Assembly (NCBI GenBank): GCA_947095535.1
Contig: OX352773.1
Coordinates: forward strand, 85,594,670 to 85,658,669
DNA: 64,000 nucleotides
Source of the DNA: Poecilobothrus nobilitatus
Taxonomy: Eukaryota; Arthropoda; Insecta; Diptera; Dolichopodidae
Reading direction: 5' to 3'
The position numbers and the translations under genes are program-made. Below, in pieces: positions 47,801 through 60,529 of the stretch. Under the pieces are notes generated by a model, which saw only the letters and a program-made list of their open reading frames with translations, searched no databases and had not been told where the DNA came from. Within the stretch, counting starts at the first letter, position 1, and every line of letters starts with the position of its first letter.

Positions 47801-49338
47801 CATCTAAACAATTTTATTTAAATAAATTTAAATTAAAATGTATGTGCTTATTTTTTAGACATAAGTACTTACTTATTCTTTTAAATTATGCTTCATCCAA
47901 CCGATTACAATAATATAATACTCCTATAACATAAAAAAAAGACAAAACAATAATATCAGAGAAAAATCTACAATTATTTCAATCCAATATTATTTTTATC
48001 TATTTTTATCTGTTCTATTATCCCTTTTTATTTTTATTTATATATTTTTTTTTTTAAATTAAAAATACCAACACATTCCCACATAAAATATATATATTTA
48101 ATTCATTAATATGAGAATTACTTTCACTGATGTAAAAAAAAAAAACAAAAAAATATATAATAAATATGTACTTAAAATACTGTTACTTCATAGTTAAAAG
48201 TATTACAATTTACAACATTATAATCCTTAATTTAATCATTTTTTTTTTCCTGTATAAAAGAAACTTTTCAAAATATTTCTTATATATAATTAACTTCAAT
48301 ATTAAGTACCTTTCAATCCAAATATAGCTTTAAATTGAATTGAAAACATTTACTTATATATATATAAGTAACATTGTTAATTTTCATCTTATCAACAAAT
48401 CTGTTAACTATATACATATATCCTTTTTCAATTTTCATATTAAAAAAAAAATAAAATAAAATGTATTTAATTTTAAGAATATTTTCTTATTTTGATAAAA
48501 ACAATCATTTTAAAAGGATAATATGTAATTATTCTTTCATTTTTCTTTAACGTTATTATTCAGATGAAATCTGGTAAAGGTAAGTAATTTTATTATATGT
48601 ATGGGTGTATATTGTGGAATTGTGATAATTCGAATTAAATTTGTATTTATTTTAAATTAATACGCAAAATCTTATTGTATTAAAGTCATCAAATAATATT
48701 ACTATCAAAAAAAAATCCTTTAAAAACCATTATTATTCACACTAATACAAAGAAAATATTAAAATGAACAGATTTAAATTCTAGAAGTAAACAATAAAGT
48801 ATAGATGATACCTAATATGGATAAAAGGATATTTTTTTCTATATGAATATAGGCTTAAGAATATAAATGATTATATAGTAAAAATTGTAGTTTCTTGTTT
48901 CTTTATCTCTTGCTAATCTCATCTAAAGATTTTCTTATACAAAAACATAAATAAGAAAGAAAATACTTAAGACAAAATTCCAATAAGATCTGACTATTTT
49001 ATTTTTATTTATTTTATCCTTTCTTTTATTATTTTTTTTTTTTTTCTATGATTGAAAAACATTTTATTATTTTTATTTTGCTACAGCTATTAGGCTTTTG
49101 TCAATTTTAAATGTTATTGTGACTTTTATTAAAAAAAGTTTTAGAAATTTTTACAATTCTAGTTATTAAAATTAACAATAACAAAACTAAACAAATGATA
49201 TTCAAATAAATGATTATACAATTTTATTCGAAAGGTCTGGTATGCAAACCTCAGCTGAATCATATGGATTAATAAAAAATTATATCGTTTTTCTAATAAT
49301 AAGTATACTTATAATTAGTATAATATAATTAAATAAAG
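44831..49338. other. AT-rich DNA, only weak signals
   Basis: No gene recognised. Small signals: an AT-rich hairpin (45015-45061), a repeated atatatgtttttctc near 47023-47070, and two isolated acceptor-donor pairs (47259-47277 and 48564-48579) discussed under findings. Confidence 0.45.
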
Positions 49339-49462
49339 GGGGCCTCGGTGGACTAGTGGGTAAGAGCGTATAAAATAAGCTGTAAACACCGTGGGAGTGT
49401 GGATTCGAATTCTACACACGTCCTAAGAGTTATTCCCCCTTACGACATTTACAGCCACATCT
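49339..49462 (+). mobile_element. tRNA-derived SINE (short type), 3'-truncated
   Basis: Head ggggcctcggtggactagtg, B-box region ggattcgaattctacac and the acgacatttacagccaca block are present. The aaaggctgtgtaatttcc segment and A-run are missing. Confidence 0.8.
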
Positions 49463-49499
49463 ACTTTTCCAAACATGCTATAACACGTACTCCAAAAAC

Positions 49500-49870
49500 A
49501 GGGTGTTTCAAAAAAAAAATTGAGTTTGAAACATAATTTTTTCATTTTAAATAATTTTTATGAAGGTTCTTTGTAACTTTTATGATATGGGAAACATTTG
49601 TACACAAAAATTAAAGCTGACAACTTACTCTACAAAACGAATTTTTTTTCTTCTCTCTACAGCAAGTCGTTCAAAAGTTATAAATTTTTTATGAAAAGTC
49701 GCTAAAACATCTTTAACCCCTCATATCTCGAAAGTGTCCAGAATAGACCCCCCTCCAATACAATTTTTGTTCGTCTCGACATACCCGATTACCCTTTTCG
49801 AGGAAGACTATCGAGGCGAAAACACCCTCTATAAATTCTTGTATAAGATAATAGAAGGCGTCGAAATAAA
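49500..49870. other. Unrecognised, less AT-rich block starting cagggtgtttcaaa
   Basis: Begins with cagggtgtttcaaa, a start often seen for Tc1/mariner-type elements (from memory), and includes aacccctcatatctcgaaag near 49717, the second half of which (tcatatctcgaaagtg) recurs at 60462 beside the pogo-like relic. No matching inverted end was found nearby and no reading frame survives. Confidence 0.4.
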
Positions 49871-50480
49871 GAAATATTTAAGTCTCACAGTTTTGCATAA
49901 TACTTAGCTACAGCCAAGTAATCAATGGCTTAGTGAAATTAATGATTCTAGAAACTGAGGCTTAGTCGAATATCAATAATAAATGATTTAGGGACGATGT
50001 TCTATTCTCCTTATAGGAGAGGGAATGAAAAAATAATTTAGAATTTTACTATTAAAAACAAATTGAAATTGAAACTTTCAAAAAGAATAATATATCTAAA
50101 GTAGAATATAAGAAATTTTATCATATTAGTTAATTTAGCACGAAAGATATAAAAATATATACAGCAATTAGTTTCCAATAAAAACATTTTGAACGCAATT
50201 CTAAATAAAAAACATTAAATATCGATTTTTTCGATTTTTAGTAGTTTTCAGATACTTTTGTCTTTTAATTTTAATTGAATTGTTTATTTAATATTATAAC
50301 ATTTACTTTTAACATAATTTATATTATAATATTATATTCATACAAAATGCTGTCACTCAATGAAACTTCCCCTAAAATTAAATGTTTCAACATTTAAATG
50401 GGTTATTTCTGATTTTTCCTCTTTCTTTATTTAATATTTAAACATTGTTTTTGTATTTCATTAATACAATTTTTTCTTCT
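49871..50480. other. AT-rich DNA, nothing recognised
   Basis: No feature recognised. Confidence 0.4.
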
Positions 50481-50489
50481 TTTTTAGCA

Positions 50490-51320
50490 CACAAACATTT
50501 TTAAAAAAATATGCTTATTAGTTTCACTCTCTCCGTTTGTCCGTCAGTCTGTGATTCTGTTTACAAAACTTCTACACTATTTATGACAGAACAATGAAAT
50601 TTTAACTATACATATGGTATTGGCAACTCTACTTATTCTAGTCCAGAATATACTTAAAAGAAAATAATATGTAAAACTAGTTACAGCGCTAGTAAATAGT
50701 AATAATATTACAGCGCTAAACATTGAGTCAGCGCTAGTTTGGATGTTAAAACGAAAGGAGTAAAAAATAAAAGAATAATTAAAACTTAAAAGTGTCAGCC
50801 ATTTTTATTTCAATTTTAAACAAAGGAGTGTTAAGCCCACATATATAAGGTCTGTTAAAAAAATAAATGTTGTAGAACAACTTTTTTATGTAGTTCTATC
50901 AGTTGCGGATAATCTCTTAAAATTTGAAAGAGCCCTATTTTTAAATGAATGTCTTACGATTTACTCAACAATTTTTCAATAAAAGAAAACCAAACGACAG
51001 GTTTTTTTTTAATTCTATAAATCATTGTCAAAATTATGCAATATTTTTAAATGTAGTAAGTACATATTTAAATTTACCGTTATGTAAAAGCAAAATTTTG
51101 CTTCTGTATGCTTCCATATCTCCGTTTTAGATAGAATTTTTTAATTTTGACACAAGAAAGATCTTTCGGAATTAGTATAGATTACATGAGAATTTTTTTT
51201 GTACCAATCTGTTTAAGGACTGTTAGGGTTCAAAAATAGTAAATTTTCTATTTTTAGACACATGTACAAATTTTACCAAAATAAGAGTGAAACATCAAAG
51301 TTCCAATATTATGTTTTTAG
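50490..51320 (+). repeat. Family A dispersed repeat, copy near 50.5 kb, interrupted
   Basis: Starts with tttcactctctccgtttgtc and acaaaacttctacac, continues after a ~200-base foreign stretch (50630-50820) with gttgtagaacaac, caaaattatgcaat, aatttaccgttatgtaaaa, and ends at ggactgttagggttcaaaaa. The foreign stretch carries three cagcgcta words. The 61-residue frame at 50945 is part of the repeat. Confidence 0.7.
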
Positions 51321-51479
51321 ATGTAATAGCGGCGCTGTAATTTAAATTAGAATAAAATAAATTAGAAAGGTACTAAGTGAGAAAAATTTCGATATGTTTT
51401 CTAGCTTAAGTATTTCATATTTAATTTTTCTAACTTAATTTTTCATAATGCTATTTAAAATCATACAACCAATTTTAAA

Positions 51480-51670
51480 TAATATGTATACTTATGCGAA
51501 ATTCTGAATAAGGAGAGATTATTTTAAGAGTTTTTACAAAATCTGGCTTTATATACTTTTTGAATCCAATTCTGAAATTCCTCCTAATTCAAAAGCTAGC
51601 ATTATATATAAATATTCTGGAAAAAGGAAATACCCTCTTTTTGAATCCAAATTAAAAATTCAAACTTTAA
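51480..51670. repeat. Family B units in opposite orientations
   Basis: 51490-51565 is reverse orientation (attctgaataaggagaga, tttacaaaatctgg), and 51565-51670 is forward (gaatccaattctgaaat, cctcctaattcaaa, tattctggaaaaaggaaat). The two meet head-to-head. Confidence 0.65.
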
Positions 51671-51802
51671 TAAATATATACAAATAATTATGAATTTGGA
51701 GACGATGATCACTTATATTAGATGTTGCTACAAGCTCAAGTACCTGTCCATTCAAGTATTTACGTAAATTTACTTCGAATACTTTTTGAAATCATCTTTG
51801 GA

Positions 51803-51908
51803 CCAGTACTTACTTTGTTAAACTTGTATCAAAACGAAACAAAGTTAACAAAGTAAATACTAAGTACTTTGTATCAAAACGAAACAAAGTTAACAAAGTA
51901 AGTACTGG
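51803..51908. repeat. 106-base inverted repeat with an internal direct duplication
   Basis: ccagtacttactttgttaa (51803-51821) and ttaacaaagtaagtactgg (51890-51908) are perfect 19-base inverted arms. Within, a 32-base block starting tgtatcaaaacgaaacaaag occurs twice (51825-51856 and 51870-51901), the second copy overlapping the right arm. Loosely related words (caaagtattcaa, tttgaatactttg) occur at 52208-52300. A small fold-back element is likely. Confidence 0.75.
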
Positions 51909-52066
51909 CCCAATGATTACTATGGATTTTTTGCTTTGACTTTTGTTGATTTATTTTTTCTCAAATAGATTTTTTAAGTACTTATATATAATAATTATTT
52001 TATTATATATACTTAAGATTTTGGGTTCGGGACATTTGTAGAAATCGTCAAATGCATGGATTGTAC

Positions 52067-52150
52067 ATATTCCCATATATTTAACATATATTTTTACACA
52101 TTTCCCATATATTTTTCCCATCGAAATCACATTCCCATATATTTAAAATT
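52067..52150 (+). repeat. ttcccatatattt short repeat
   Basis: ttcccatatattt appears three times at about 30-50 base spacing, with further cccat words between. Similar wording occurs near 21980-22035. No known role. Confidence 0.7.
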
Positions 52151-52299
52151 TTTCCCTCCTATTCAATTTTTTTTAATGTTTATGTAAAAAAAAAGCTAAT
52201 ATCAAATGTCAAAGTATTCAACGCAAATGTACAGAATTGAAAATTCGTCAATTTGTTACTTTGCTTCGTTTGCTTACTTTGAATACTTTGTGCATTTGG

Positions 52300-53445
52300 T
52301 CAAGTACCATAAGAAATAATGTAATTCATTTTATCTGTCAAAGTTTTCGAAGGAAGTAAAAGTCTTTTGAAAAATTTGTGCCTTTAGAAACATAGTTGGT
52401 TTTCATTCTAATTTGTTTCTATTTATTATTCGATTTATTGTTGACTTGGATATTTTTTTATTCCTTTTGACAAATTAAGAAACCGATAATACCTTTAAAC
52501 ATATTTTTCTTTTTTATATTAAAAATATCCTTTTAGTTGAGATCTTTTATACACTTTTATTTTTTTCGTTTTTTTTTATTTTTGCAAAATTTAGTTCTAA
52601 TATTGATTCTATTTCATTTGTTGTATCTATAGTAGATTGTAATGAAATAAACTACTGTTAAAATAAATAAACAAAAACTATACTTTGCAAGGGATAAAAA
52701 TGTCCTTTTTTTCGGGAATATATCATTTTTGTTTACAACTAAAATATAACTGTACAAATTTTTGAATAACATGAATAAAAAGGACTCAACAAAAAAAAAA
52801 AAAAAAGAAATGAATAAATTTATCGTCAAGAAAATAAAAAATTTTTGTTTAAATAAGAATGGGACATTTTCTTTTTATTATTTACATAAGTACATGTTTT
52901 TTTTTTTTTTTATTACAACTAACAAAAAATTATAATATTGTATAAACTTTTAATTTGTAGGAGGGAATTTAATTTAAAATTTTTGCTTATATTTGAGTTT
53001 TATTTTTAAAGAAATAAGAGATTCTGATTCATTTTTACTTTAATTAAAAACTGCCATATTTGTTTTTTAGTAAATTAACTACTTTGATCTTGAGGTTCAT
53101 CATTAAGTATTTGCTGTTTTGGGAATGTATATTAAATCTTAATTTATGATAAAAAAAAGTACGAAAATTTAATAACTATTGGTAACTATTTTGAAAAAAA
53201 AAATACTAAGTATTTGTAAATATATAATTATTAATTATTTCAAAATTGCATCCAAAATCGAAAACCTGAAAAAGGAATAGTTAATTTACATCAAAATATC
53301 ATTGAAAGGTGCTAAGATTAATTAAACTTAAATGTAAGGAAAAGCGTTAATTTTTTGAACATTCCCTTCAACTACTACAAACGCTAAAAATAAAAAATAA
53401 AATTAAATGATTTTTGTTCATTACCTATATGATAATTAAATAAAT
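52300..53445. other. AT-rich DNA, nothing recognised
   Basis: No gene or element recognised. Confidence 0.4.
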
Positions 53446-53448
53446 AAT

Positions 53449-53663
53449 TTTTTTTTTTAGTTTATTCTCCTGCCACATAAATGTAACAAGGAAATTACAC
53501 AGCCTTTTCTTTTCAGGCGCGGCTATAAAATTTTGTAAGGGGGAATTATTCTTATCCACACTTTGTAAAGGGGGTGGGGGTGGTATTCGAACACACACTC
53601 CCTTGGTGTTTAGAACTTTATTTTTATGCTCTCTTACTTACCCACTTACCATCAAGGCCTCCC
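53449..53663 (-). mobile_element. tRNA-derived SINE (short type), minus strand
   Basis: On the minus strand it runs from a gaggccttgatggtaagtgg head, through the degenerate B-box region (gtgttcgaatacc) and the aaaggctgtgtaatttcc block, to an A-run (T-run at 53449-53458). A G-rich insertion (gggggtgggggtgg on the + strand, near 53568) disturbs the middle. Confidence 0.8.
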
Positions 53664-55680
53664 TCAACAATTTAATAACATATTTTTAATTTTTAAAATA
53701 ATTATTCTTAAATAAAAAATATATATATCTTAAATTGAATAAAAAACAAAAAACAAAATCTAAAAGTTCATTACTTACTTAATGTAAAAAACGTTCAGTA
53801 AATTTAAATAAAATGTATTAAAGTATATCCAGTTTGTAGTAAATAGCGTACTTATGATAAAATATTTGATTGATCTCCTCCTAAACAATAAGTCAAAAAA
53901 TCTACAAAACCCTTTAAATCGTCATACTTACTTGAAGAGTTTTAAAATGTCACATAGATTATGAGCCATCTAACTATAACTTAAGGTATGTACAACTAAA
54001 TATCAAAAACTAAAAACAAACGGGTGAGTTTTACTCTTACTTAGTAATTTAAGGAAAAACGACTTCAAAAAATCAATTACTTATTTCCTTCTCCTAGTCG
54101 TGTACACGTTTTTTTTAATGATAAAATATCATTCTAAATATAAATCTAATAAAAAACAGGTTTAATTTTAAAACTTTTACCTTGACAATAATATTATGTT
54201 ATTCACTTTTATACTTTTATATCAAATTTAAGAGAAACTTAATTTGAATTGATTCATTTTTATTACCTTAACAAAAAAATTAAAATTACTTTTAGTTAGT
54301 AAAATACATACAAATATTTTTTAAAAATAAGTAATATTTTAATGCTTATTCTTTCTATCAGTTTTTGCCATCTAAAAATAAAAAAAGAATCTAAAGGAAA
54401 AATAGATGGTCTAGAAACCTATAGTCACCATAGTCATCATTATCATCATAAGCACTAACTTAAAGATAATCTGTAGTGTTAAACACCAAAATAAGGAACA
54501 ATAAACTTCACAAATAAACCAAATGAATAATCAAAAATGAAAAAATAAATATAATATCCTTTTTTACCGTTATTTTCTTTATTAATATTCTTTTCACAGA
54601 AAAATAAAACTTTATGTTTCGTGCATATTATTAGAAACAATTTTCAGTTTACTTTTTTAAAATAGCTTTTAAACATTAAATAAAAACGAAGTATTCAATT
54701 TAGTTTATATCCTTGCATTTTTTTTTTGTATATGCTCCTGTAATATTTTCCCATAAATTATGTTTGTACTTAAATTATAATAGTAAAAAATGAACGAAGT
54801 TTAGTGATATATATATATATATATATATATATGTTACAATTTGTTATAAATAACAAAAATCGTTTTTCTACTGCAATTTTATGTAACTAGTTATATATAT
54901 AAATAAAAATTTTTGTACATATGTTATTCTTTTTTCATCAAAATTTAGTTTTTTGTATGTCCTTTAAAGGAACAAAAAACAATTTTAATTAAAATTATCA
55001 AAAACACAAATCAAAAACAAAAAAAATACAAACATTATAAAAGGAATGTTAAAAATTAGAACAAGTTTTTTTTTTTTTTTTTTGTTAAACCCTTAAAGAC
55101 TAGAAAGTTTTTTTCTAGTAAATATTTTTTGGAGATACACTAGAAGAGGTTCGTAGTTTCAATTTTTACCTCATTTTACATCATTGTATATTATGTTGGT
55201 GATGTTTTTTATTTTGGTGAAAGCAAAGAATTAAATAAAAAAGATGAAACATGTTTAAAATATTTTGTTAAATTATTTTTTTTTCAGCGAATTTTTCTAA
55301 AAATTCTTAAAATGAGTTTTACTTCTGTAAATCTATCTATCGGTCTGATCGGTCATTAAATTTTTGTATCGCTCTCCGTTCGAAAAGCATAAGAAGTCGA
55401 TCATTGAAAAATTTCGGAATTTTAGACACCTCCTGACAAATAAATAACTGTAAAAATCTTTTATTATTAATTAAAGATTAAAACTTAATAAATTAAAAAA
55501 TATAATTTTCGAACCATGTAAAGTAAAAACTAAAGATCATTATGACATTTGATTTTTCCAATAGGTATTCCTTTCGCAGAAAAAATTCTAAGAAAATTTT
55601 ACGAATTTCAATTTAAAAGTATAACTTAGTCAAAATTATTCAAACTTTTTTTATCTCTTTTTGAAAATATGCGACTTTAA
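53664..55680. other. AT-rich DNA with an (AT)13 microsatellite
   Basis: Only the dinucleotide run at 54807-54832 stands out. No gene recognised. Confidence 0.45.
54807..54832 (+). repeat. (AT)13 microsatellite
   Basis: Uninterrupted 26-base at-dinucleotide run. Confidence 0.95.
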
Positions 55681-55689
55681 AAATGTCTT

Positions 55690-55885
55690 GAAATTTGGAC
55701 ATCTGTCCAAGATGCAGAAGACTAAAAATCATAAATTTTCAATTTTTGACCCCTAATAGTTCTTAAATGAAGTTCAAAAATTCAAAGGTTCTGATTGAAA
55801 ACGTTCCTGGAGATGATGACATTGGAATCAAAATTTTAGGGAAATTATGGTTTTACGTAACGGTAAATTTGAATACAACAGACGG
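55690..55885 (-). repeat. Family A fragment, reverse orientation
   Basis: aattttcaatttttgacccc, taatagttcttaaatg, cgttcctggagatgatgaca and ttttacgtaacggtaaattt match the reverse copy at 33140-33290 in the same order. Confidence 0.6.
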
Positions 55886-56379
55886 ACGTTAAAGAATGAA
55901 ACTAATATCTTACCATTTTTTTTTTACTGAAACTATTTTTCGAAATTCATGTGCTTAATAACTCGTCCACTGATACTCCAATTTAAATTTAAAAACATTT
56001 TAAAATTATAAATGATTACATGCTTTTAGGATTAATAGCATATATATACTTATCAAATCAAGTTGTTAACTTACAATTAATTAAAGTGTGTGATTTATTA
56101 TTACACGGATGGAAGTTTTGTTTTTATTTTAATTAATAGATTTCTGGCATTTGCAGTCATTTGCTACCGAACATTTTCTTGTCAAAAATTTAATAATCCT
56201 TGTTTATATAATATTAAATCTTCCATGAGTTGCCTAACGATATAAAACCAAAAAAAAAATATTAATAAATTATAATTTCATTAATTTAGTTTCATCACGC
56301 GGAAACTGTTGTTGATTATTAAATCAAACATTTTCTGAAGAAAAGTTTACGAAATTTATTATTATAATTTCCTTTTTAG

Positions 56380-57480
56380 CATATCTCAAAAATATTTTTG
56401 CAAAAATGTGCCTATGAGTTTCACTTTGTCCGTCCGTCCGTCTATTTACAAAACTTCTACACCGTTAAAGATAGAGAAAAAAAATTTTACCATGAGTAGG
56501 TCTCATAAAAAAATTTATTTTGTGGAAAAGTTTTTCATGTAGCCCTATCCATCAGAGAACTACAGCCCCTCAAACTTTGAAAAAGCCCTATTTTTACGCG
56601 TAAATTTCATGTTCCGCTTAACATTTTTTCAATCCGAAAGCACCATTCGACAGGATTTTTTTTACCTTTATAAATCTATACCAAAATTATATATTTTTTA
56701 AATTTACCGTTTTGTGAAAACCAAATTTTGCATAATTATTTCTACCTTCATAACTCCGGCACGCTTTTAGATGGGGGTTTGAAATTTTGAGAGAAGAAAG
56801 AATTTTTAGAATTAGTATAAGTTTGCTCAGAAAATTTTTTTGTACCACTCCCTGTTTATGAGCTAATTTTAAACTCCTGTAAGTTAGGCACCTGTACACA
56901 TTTTTGTTCGGCAAGACAAAAAAATTTAGCCTCCAGCCATATATTTTTTGGTGTGTTAATGGTTTCTTTTAATTGTATAGGGTTCAAAAGTTACAGCCCC
57001 CTAAAATTGCAAGAAAAACCCTATTTTCAGATGTATAAAGCTCAGGCTCTGCGGAGTATTTTTACAATCTAAAAACACTGGAAGACCGGAAATTTTCTTA
57101 CCTCTATAAAACAATATCAAAATTATGCAATTTACTATTTAAATTTACCGTTATGTGAAAACCAAATTTTGCATATTTTTTTTTTCATAACTCCAACAAA
57201 GAAAGAAAAACAAGAAAGAATTTTTAGAATTAGTATAAGTTTCCTTAGAAATTTTTTTTTGTATCAGTCCCTGTTTAAGAGCTATTAGGACTCAAAAATT
57301 GAAAATTTGCTATTTTTAGGCACCTGTACAAATTTTTCTTCGACAAGACATAAAAATTAAAGCTCCAATAATATATTTTTACGTGTTAACAGTTTTTCTT
57401 AGTTACATAGGGTTCCAGACTTACTACCCCTCAAAATTCCAGAAAAGTCCTATTTTCACGTTTTTTCTTATTACTTACAT
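56380..57480 (+). repeat. Family A dispersed repeat, longest copy
   Basis: Starts atctcaaaaatatttttgc, gtccgtccgtccgtc, then acaaaacttctacaccgtta. The middle block (acagcccctcaaac, caatccgaaagc, accaaaattat, aatttaccgttttgtgaaaa, tccctgtttatgagc, ttaggcacctgtaca) is followed by a second version of itself from about 56990 to 57440, period about 430 bases. The 75-residue minus frame at 56687 and 64-residue frame at 57499 are by-products. Confidence 0.75.
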
Positions 57481-58215
57481 GAAGTTTTTAAATTTTACAT
57501 GAAGTTTTTTATTTTTATGTTACAATTCCAAATTGTTTGTATTGTCTTTTGGAAATATGCTCTTTTAAAAATTGTTGGCTTGCATTCTACCTTGTTTTAT
57601 AGTTATATACGTTCTATTATTCTATTAGTTTTACTTTTTTTTTCCTTCCTTTATAAAAGTAAATTTAATTCGCATTCGAATATTCTCGTATAATATATAA
57701 TGAACTCTTTAAACGTCATTTAAAATTACAAATTACCAACTCTTACATCTAACTTTACTTCTATTTTAATAAACATTTGGTGCCTTTTGTTCGGTAGTTC
57801 ATAAATTAATGTAAAAAGGTATTTTTAGCGAAAATTGTATTTGACATATAATAGATTGCTTTTCTAACGAATTTTATTCTCAGAAAAAGTTCAAACCTTA
57901 AGGAAAACTTAAAAACTATGAAAAAAATACTTTATGTAACTATATTTAAATTTATAAGTAATTAATGAATAAGAAAGTCGAAAATTTTCAAGTTGTGTGA
58001 AATTACACATTTCTTGTCAAAACAATCCATGTGCGAAAAGTGTTCTAATATGTTATTCGTTTACCACCCCCTACCACTTATTATCAAGCACATAACCTCA
58101 TTAAAAAATATAAATAACTATATAGGTGTATTTTCTAAAATTTAAACTATCCAAATCTCATTATCTAATAAACAAGGGAAAATACAACAATATGATATAA
58201 TCATTATCCTTTTAG
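57481..58215. other. AT-rich DNA, nothing recognised
   Basis: No feature recognised. Confidence 0.4.
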
Positions 58216-58328
58216 AGGGTCTTTCAAATTGAGGTTTCAAAAGTAGGCTCCTGTGTAACACACTTCAAACATTGAACGCACCCATATTATATGTCATTTT
58301 GACAGTTGAAGGTTTGCCATTTATAAAA

Positions 58329-58605
58329 ATGGAATCGTATACATTACAACAACGTGTTGAAATTATTGAATTATTTTATGAAAATGGTCGTTCTGTAAGA
58401 AATATATTTTGCAAATTACGCGATGTTTATAGTTGACATAATCGGAATTGTTGTGAACGTGCGGAAATTTCAAGAAACTGGTGCAGTACAAGATCGAGAA
58501 AGACATCAGTATGCTCGTGTCGGTCGTTCACAAGAAAATATTGGTGCTGTGAGTGAGTGCTACAGCTGACCCCACTATGTCAATTTCCCGACGTTCACAA
58601 CAATT
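58329..58605 (+). pseudogene. Tc1/mariner-superfamily transposase N-terminus (DUF4817 type), relic
   Basis: From ATG at 58329 the frame gives MESYTLQQRVEIIELFYENG, RSVRNIFCKLRDVYS, then a stop. Shifted frames continue as VVNVRKFQETGAVQDRERHQ, ARVGRSQENIGAVSE and a DPTMSISRRSQQF block. This order (YT.QQR.EII..F..N..SVR..F..LR..Y, then the second helix-turn-helix and SI.RRSQ) is that of the DUF4817 DNA-binding region of widespread insect IS630/Tc1/mariner-type transposases. The catalytic DDE part is missing. Stops and frameshifts show it is dead. Less AT-rich than its surroundings, suggesting a later arrival. Confidence 0.8.
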
Positions 58606-60080
58606 TCAAAAATATACTTACCTATAAGCCGAACTCAAAAAATTGTATAGCTACCCAAAAATATTGTCCTGATTTATTTTCTTATATGCTTTACAACTAC
58701 ATATACAACTTGCCAACCTAGCTAAACAAGTACGTGATTCGAAATCAACCAAGATCTACAGGAAACCTAAAAATTATTTTTAAAATATGTTTTTCAATAA
58801 AATTTAAGGAAAGAATTATGAAAATATTCTCATATTATAGAAAAACAATTTGACGTTTGTCTGTGCCTTTCTGTTTGTAAGTTTTTCAAATATTTTAATT
58901 TGATCAAATATAGTTATACTTAAATATAGTTGTATGAAATACAAAGAATAGAAGGAAAGTATAACAATACATAAAAAATATTATTATTGAAATTGTATAT
59001 TTTGTAAAAAAAAATATTTAATTAGATATTCTTGTTTTTGATAAAGAGCCAAAATTTCGATTGAAATTACGGTTGGATTAAATATTGTTTAATAGAATAT
59101 TACGTCTATTACATAGGCACGTACTTACTTTTAAAAATCTAATTTAAATAAAAATTTTCTGATATTATTGGAATTTTTAATTTAATTTCAATATAATATA
59201 AACACATGCTAAATAATTTTAAATTAGTAACATTAATTTTATAATTTAAATTTTATAAAGGATATCAAATGTAAGTATGTAATTTGAAAATCAATTATTT
59301 TTATTGAAAATTAAATAAAGGATATATAATAAAATTAACTAAAGCATAAATTTTATATTAGATTTTAAAATATAGATATACGAGCCCAAATTCATAGGTA
59401 TTTGTCAGCATTTTTTTAATTAAATTTTCTAAAAACAAATAATTTATGTTGTTATGTTACTCAAAACTTGTTCTTATTATTAAAATACTTTTTTAAATGA
59501 AGGTAGGCCAATACTTATAAATTTGGGCTCGTATTAAAATAAAAAGTTTTTTGTTTTATTTTTTTTTGTTAATGTTTTAAAATTAATTTTTGAAATTAAT
59601 ACTTAACTAATACTCAATTAGTTTTTGATCTGACTAACAAATCATTTTTGATTAGTTTTAGAATGGTTAAATAAAAAAATTTAGCTTCAAAATAAAATAA
59701 GTAGATGTGGTTGCTTACCCACTCGCTTTTATCCTATTTTTAGCCAAAATAACTGTAAAGAAACTGTAACGAGACCATTGAAGTTTTTTCATTCCACGAC
59801 GTAGAAATGTCAAAAAGTTGCACGAAATGTCATAATATTATTTTTACCTAAGAAATAACACATAAATGTTAAATGAAACAAACAAATTCTCTAACACAGT
59901 CAGAGATTAGAGTTTTAAAAGTAAATTGTTCTGTAAGTTTAAAAATATTTTTATTTTAAACGTAAGTAAATTAAATTTATTTAATATAAAACTACATTTT
60001 TATTTAAAAAATATAATATTAGTTTAAATATCGTATACTTACTTACTTAGGTCCACTTTCGATACATGATTTTTTCATGT
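58606..60080. other. AT-rich DNA, nothing recognised
   Basis: No gene or element recognised up to the inverted motif at 60084. Confidence 0.4.
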
Positions 60081-60083
60081 ATA

Positions 60084-60498
60084 CCTAATTACGGATCGTT
60101 GGGTCCGCTTTTGAATCATCTCAACATTATTTTAAAAATTATAAATTAGGCAAAATGTTAACAATATCATCTTAAAATATTATTATAATGTTTCTTGAAA
60201 ATTTTAGCATTAAAATGAGCTAAATTAAGATTCTTCCAACAAGTTTTCTTATTTTTTATCCTCAAATTGTGTCTTATCATTACATACAAAAATTTACTAT
60301 AAATTCAATAGATAAACAACCAAAATACTTATGAATTACTAGAAAAATTATAAATCCAAATTAAGATAGTAGATTGCTCATACAATTTTATTTTAATATT
60401 GTGTTTAAATAGCCTTTACAAATTGTCTTTGAGTAAACATTTGAATTATCCTAAAACTTCTTCATATCTCGAAAGTGGATCGAACGATCCGAATTAGG
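60084..60498. repeat. Imperfect ~29-base inverted pair next to the pogo-like relic
   Basis: cctaattacggatcgtt (60084-60100) followed by gggtccgctttt is the imperfect reverse complement of cgaaagtggatcgaacgatc to aattagg (60470-60498). It may be an end or an internal subterminal repeat of the pogo-like element that follows. Confidence 0.5.
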
Positions 60499-60529
60499 AT
60501 TTTGCACACAAAATTAGGAATAAAAAACC

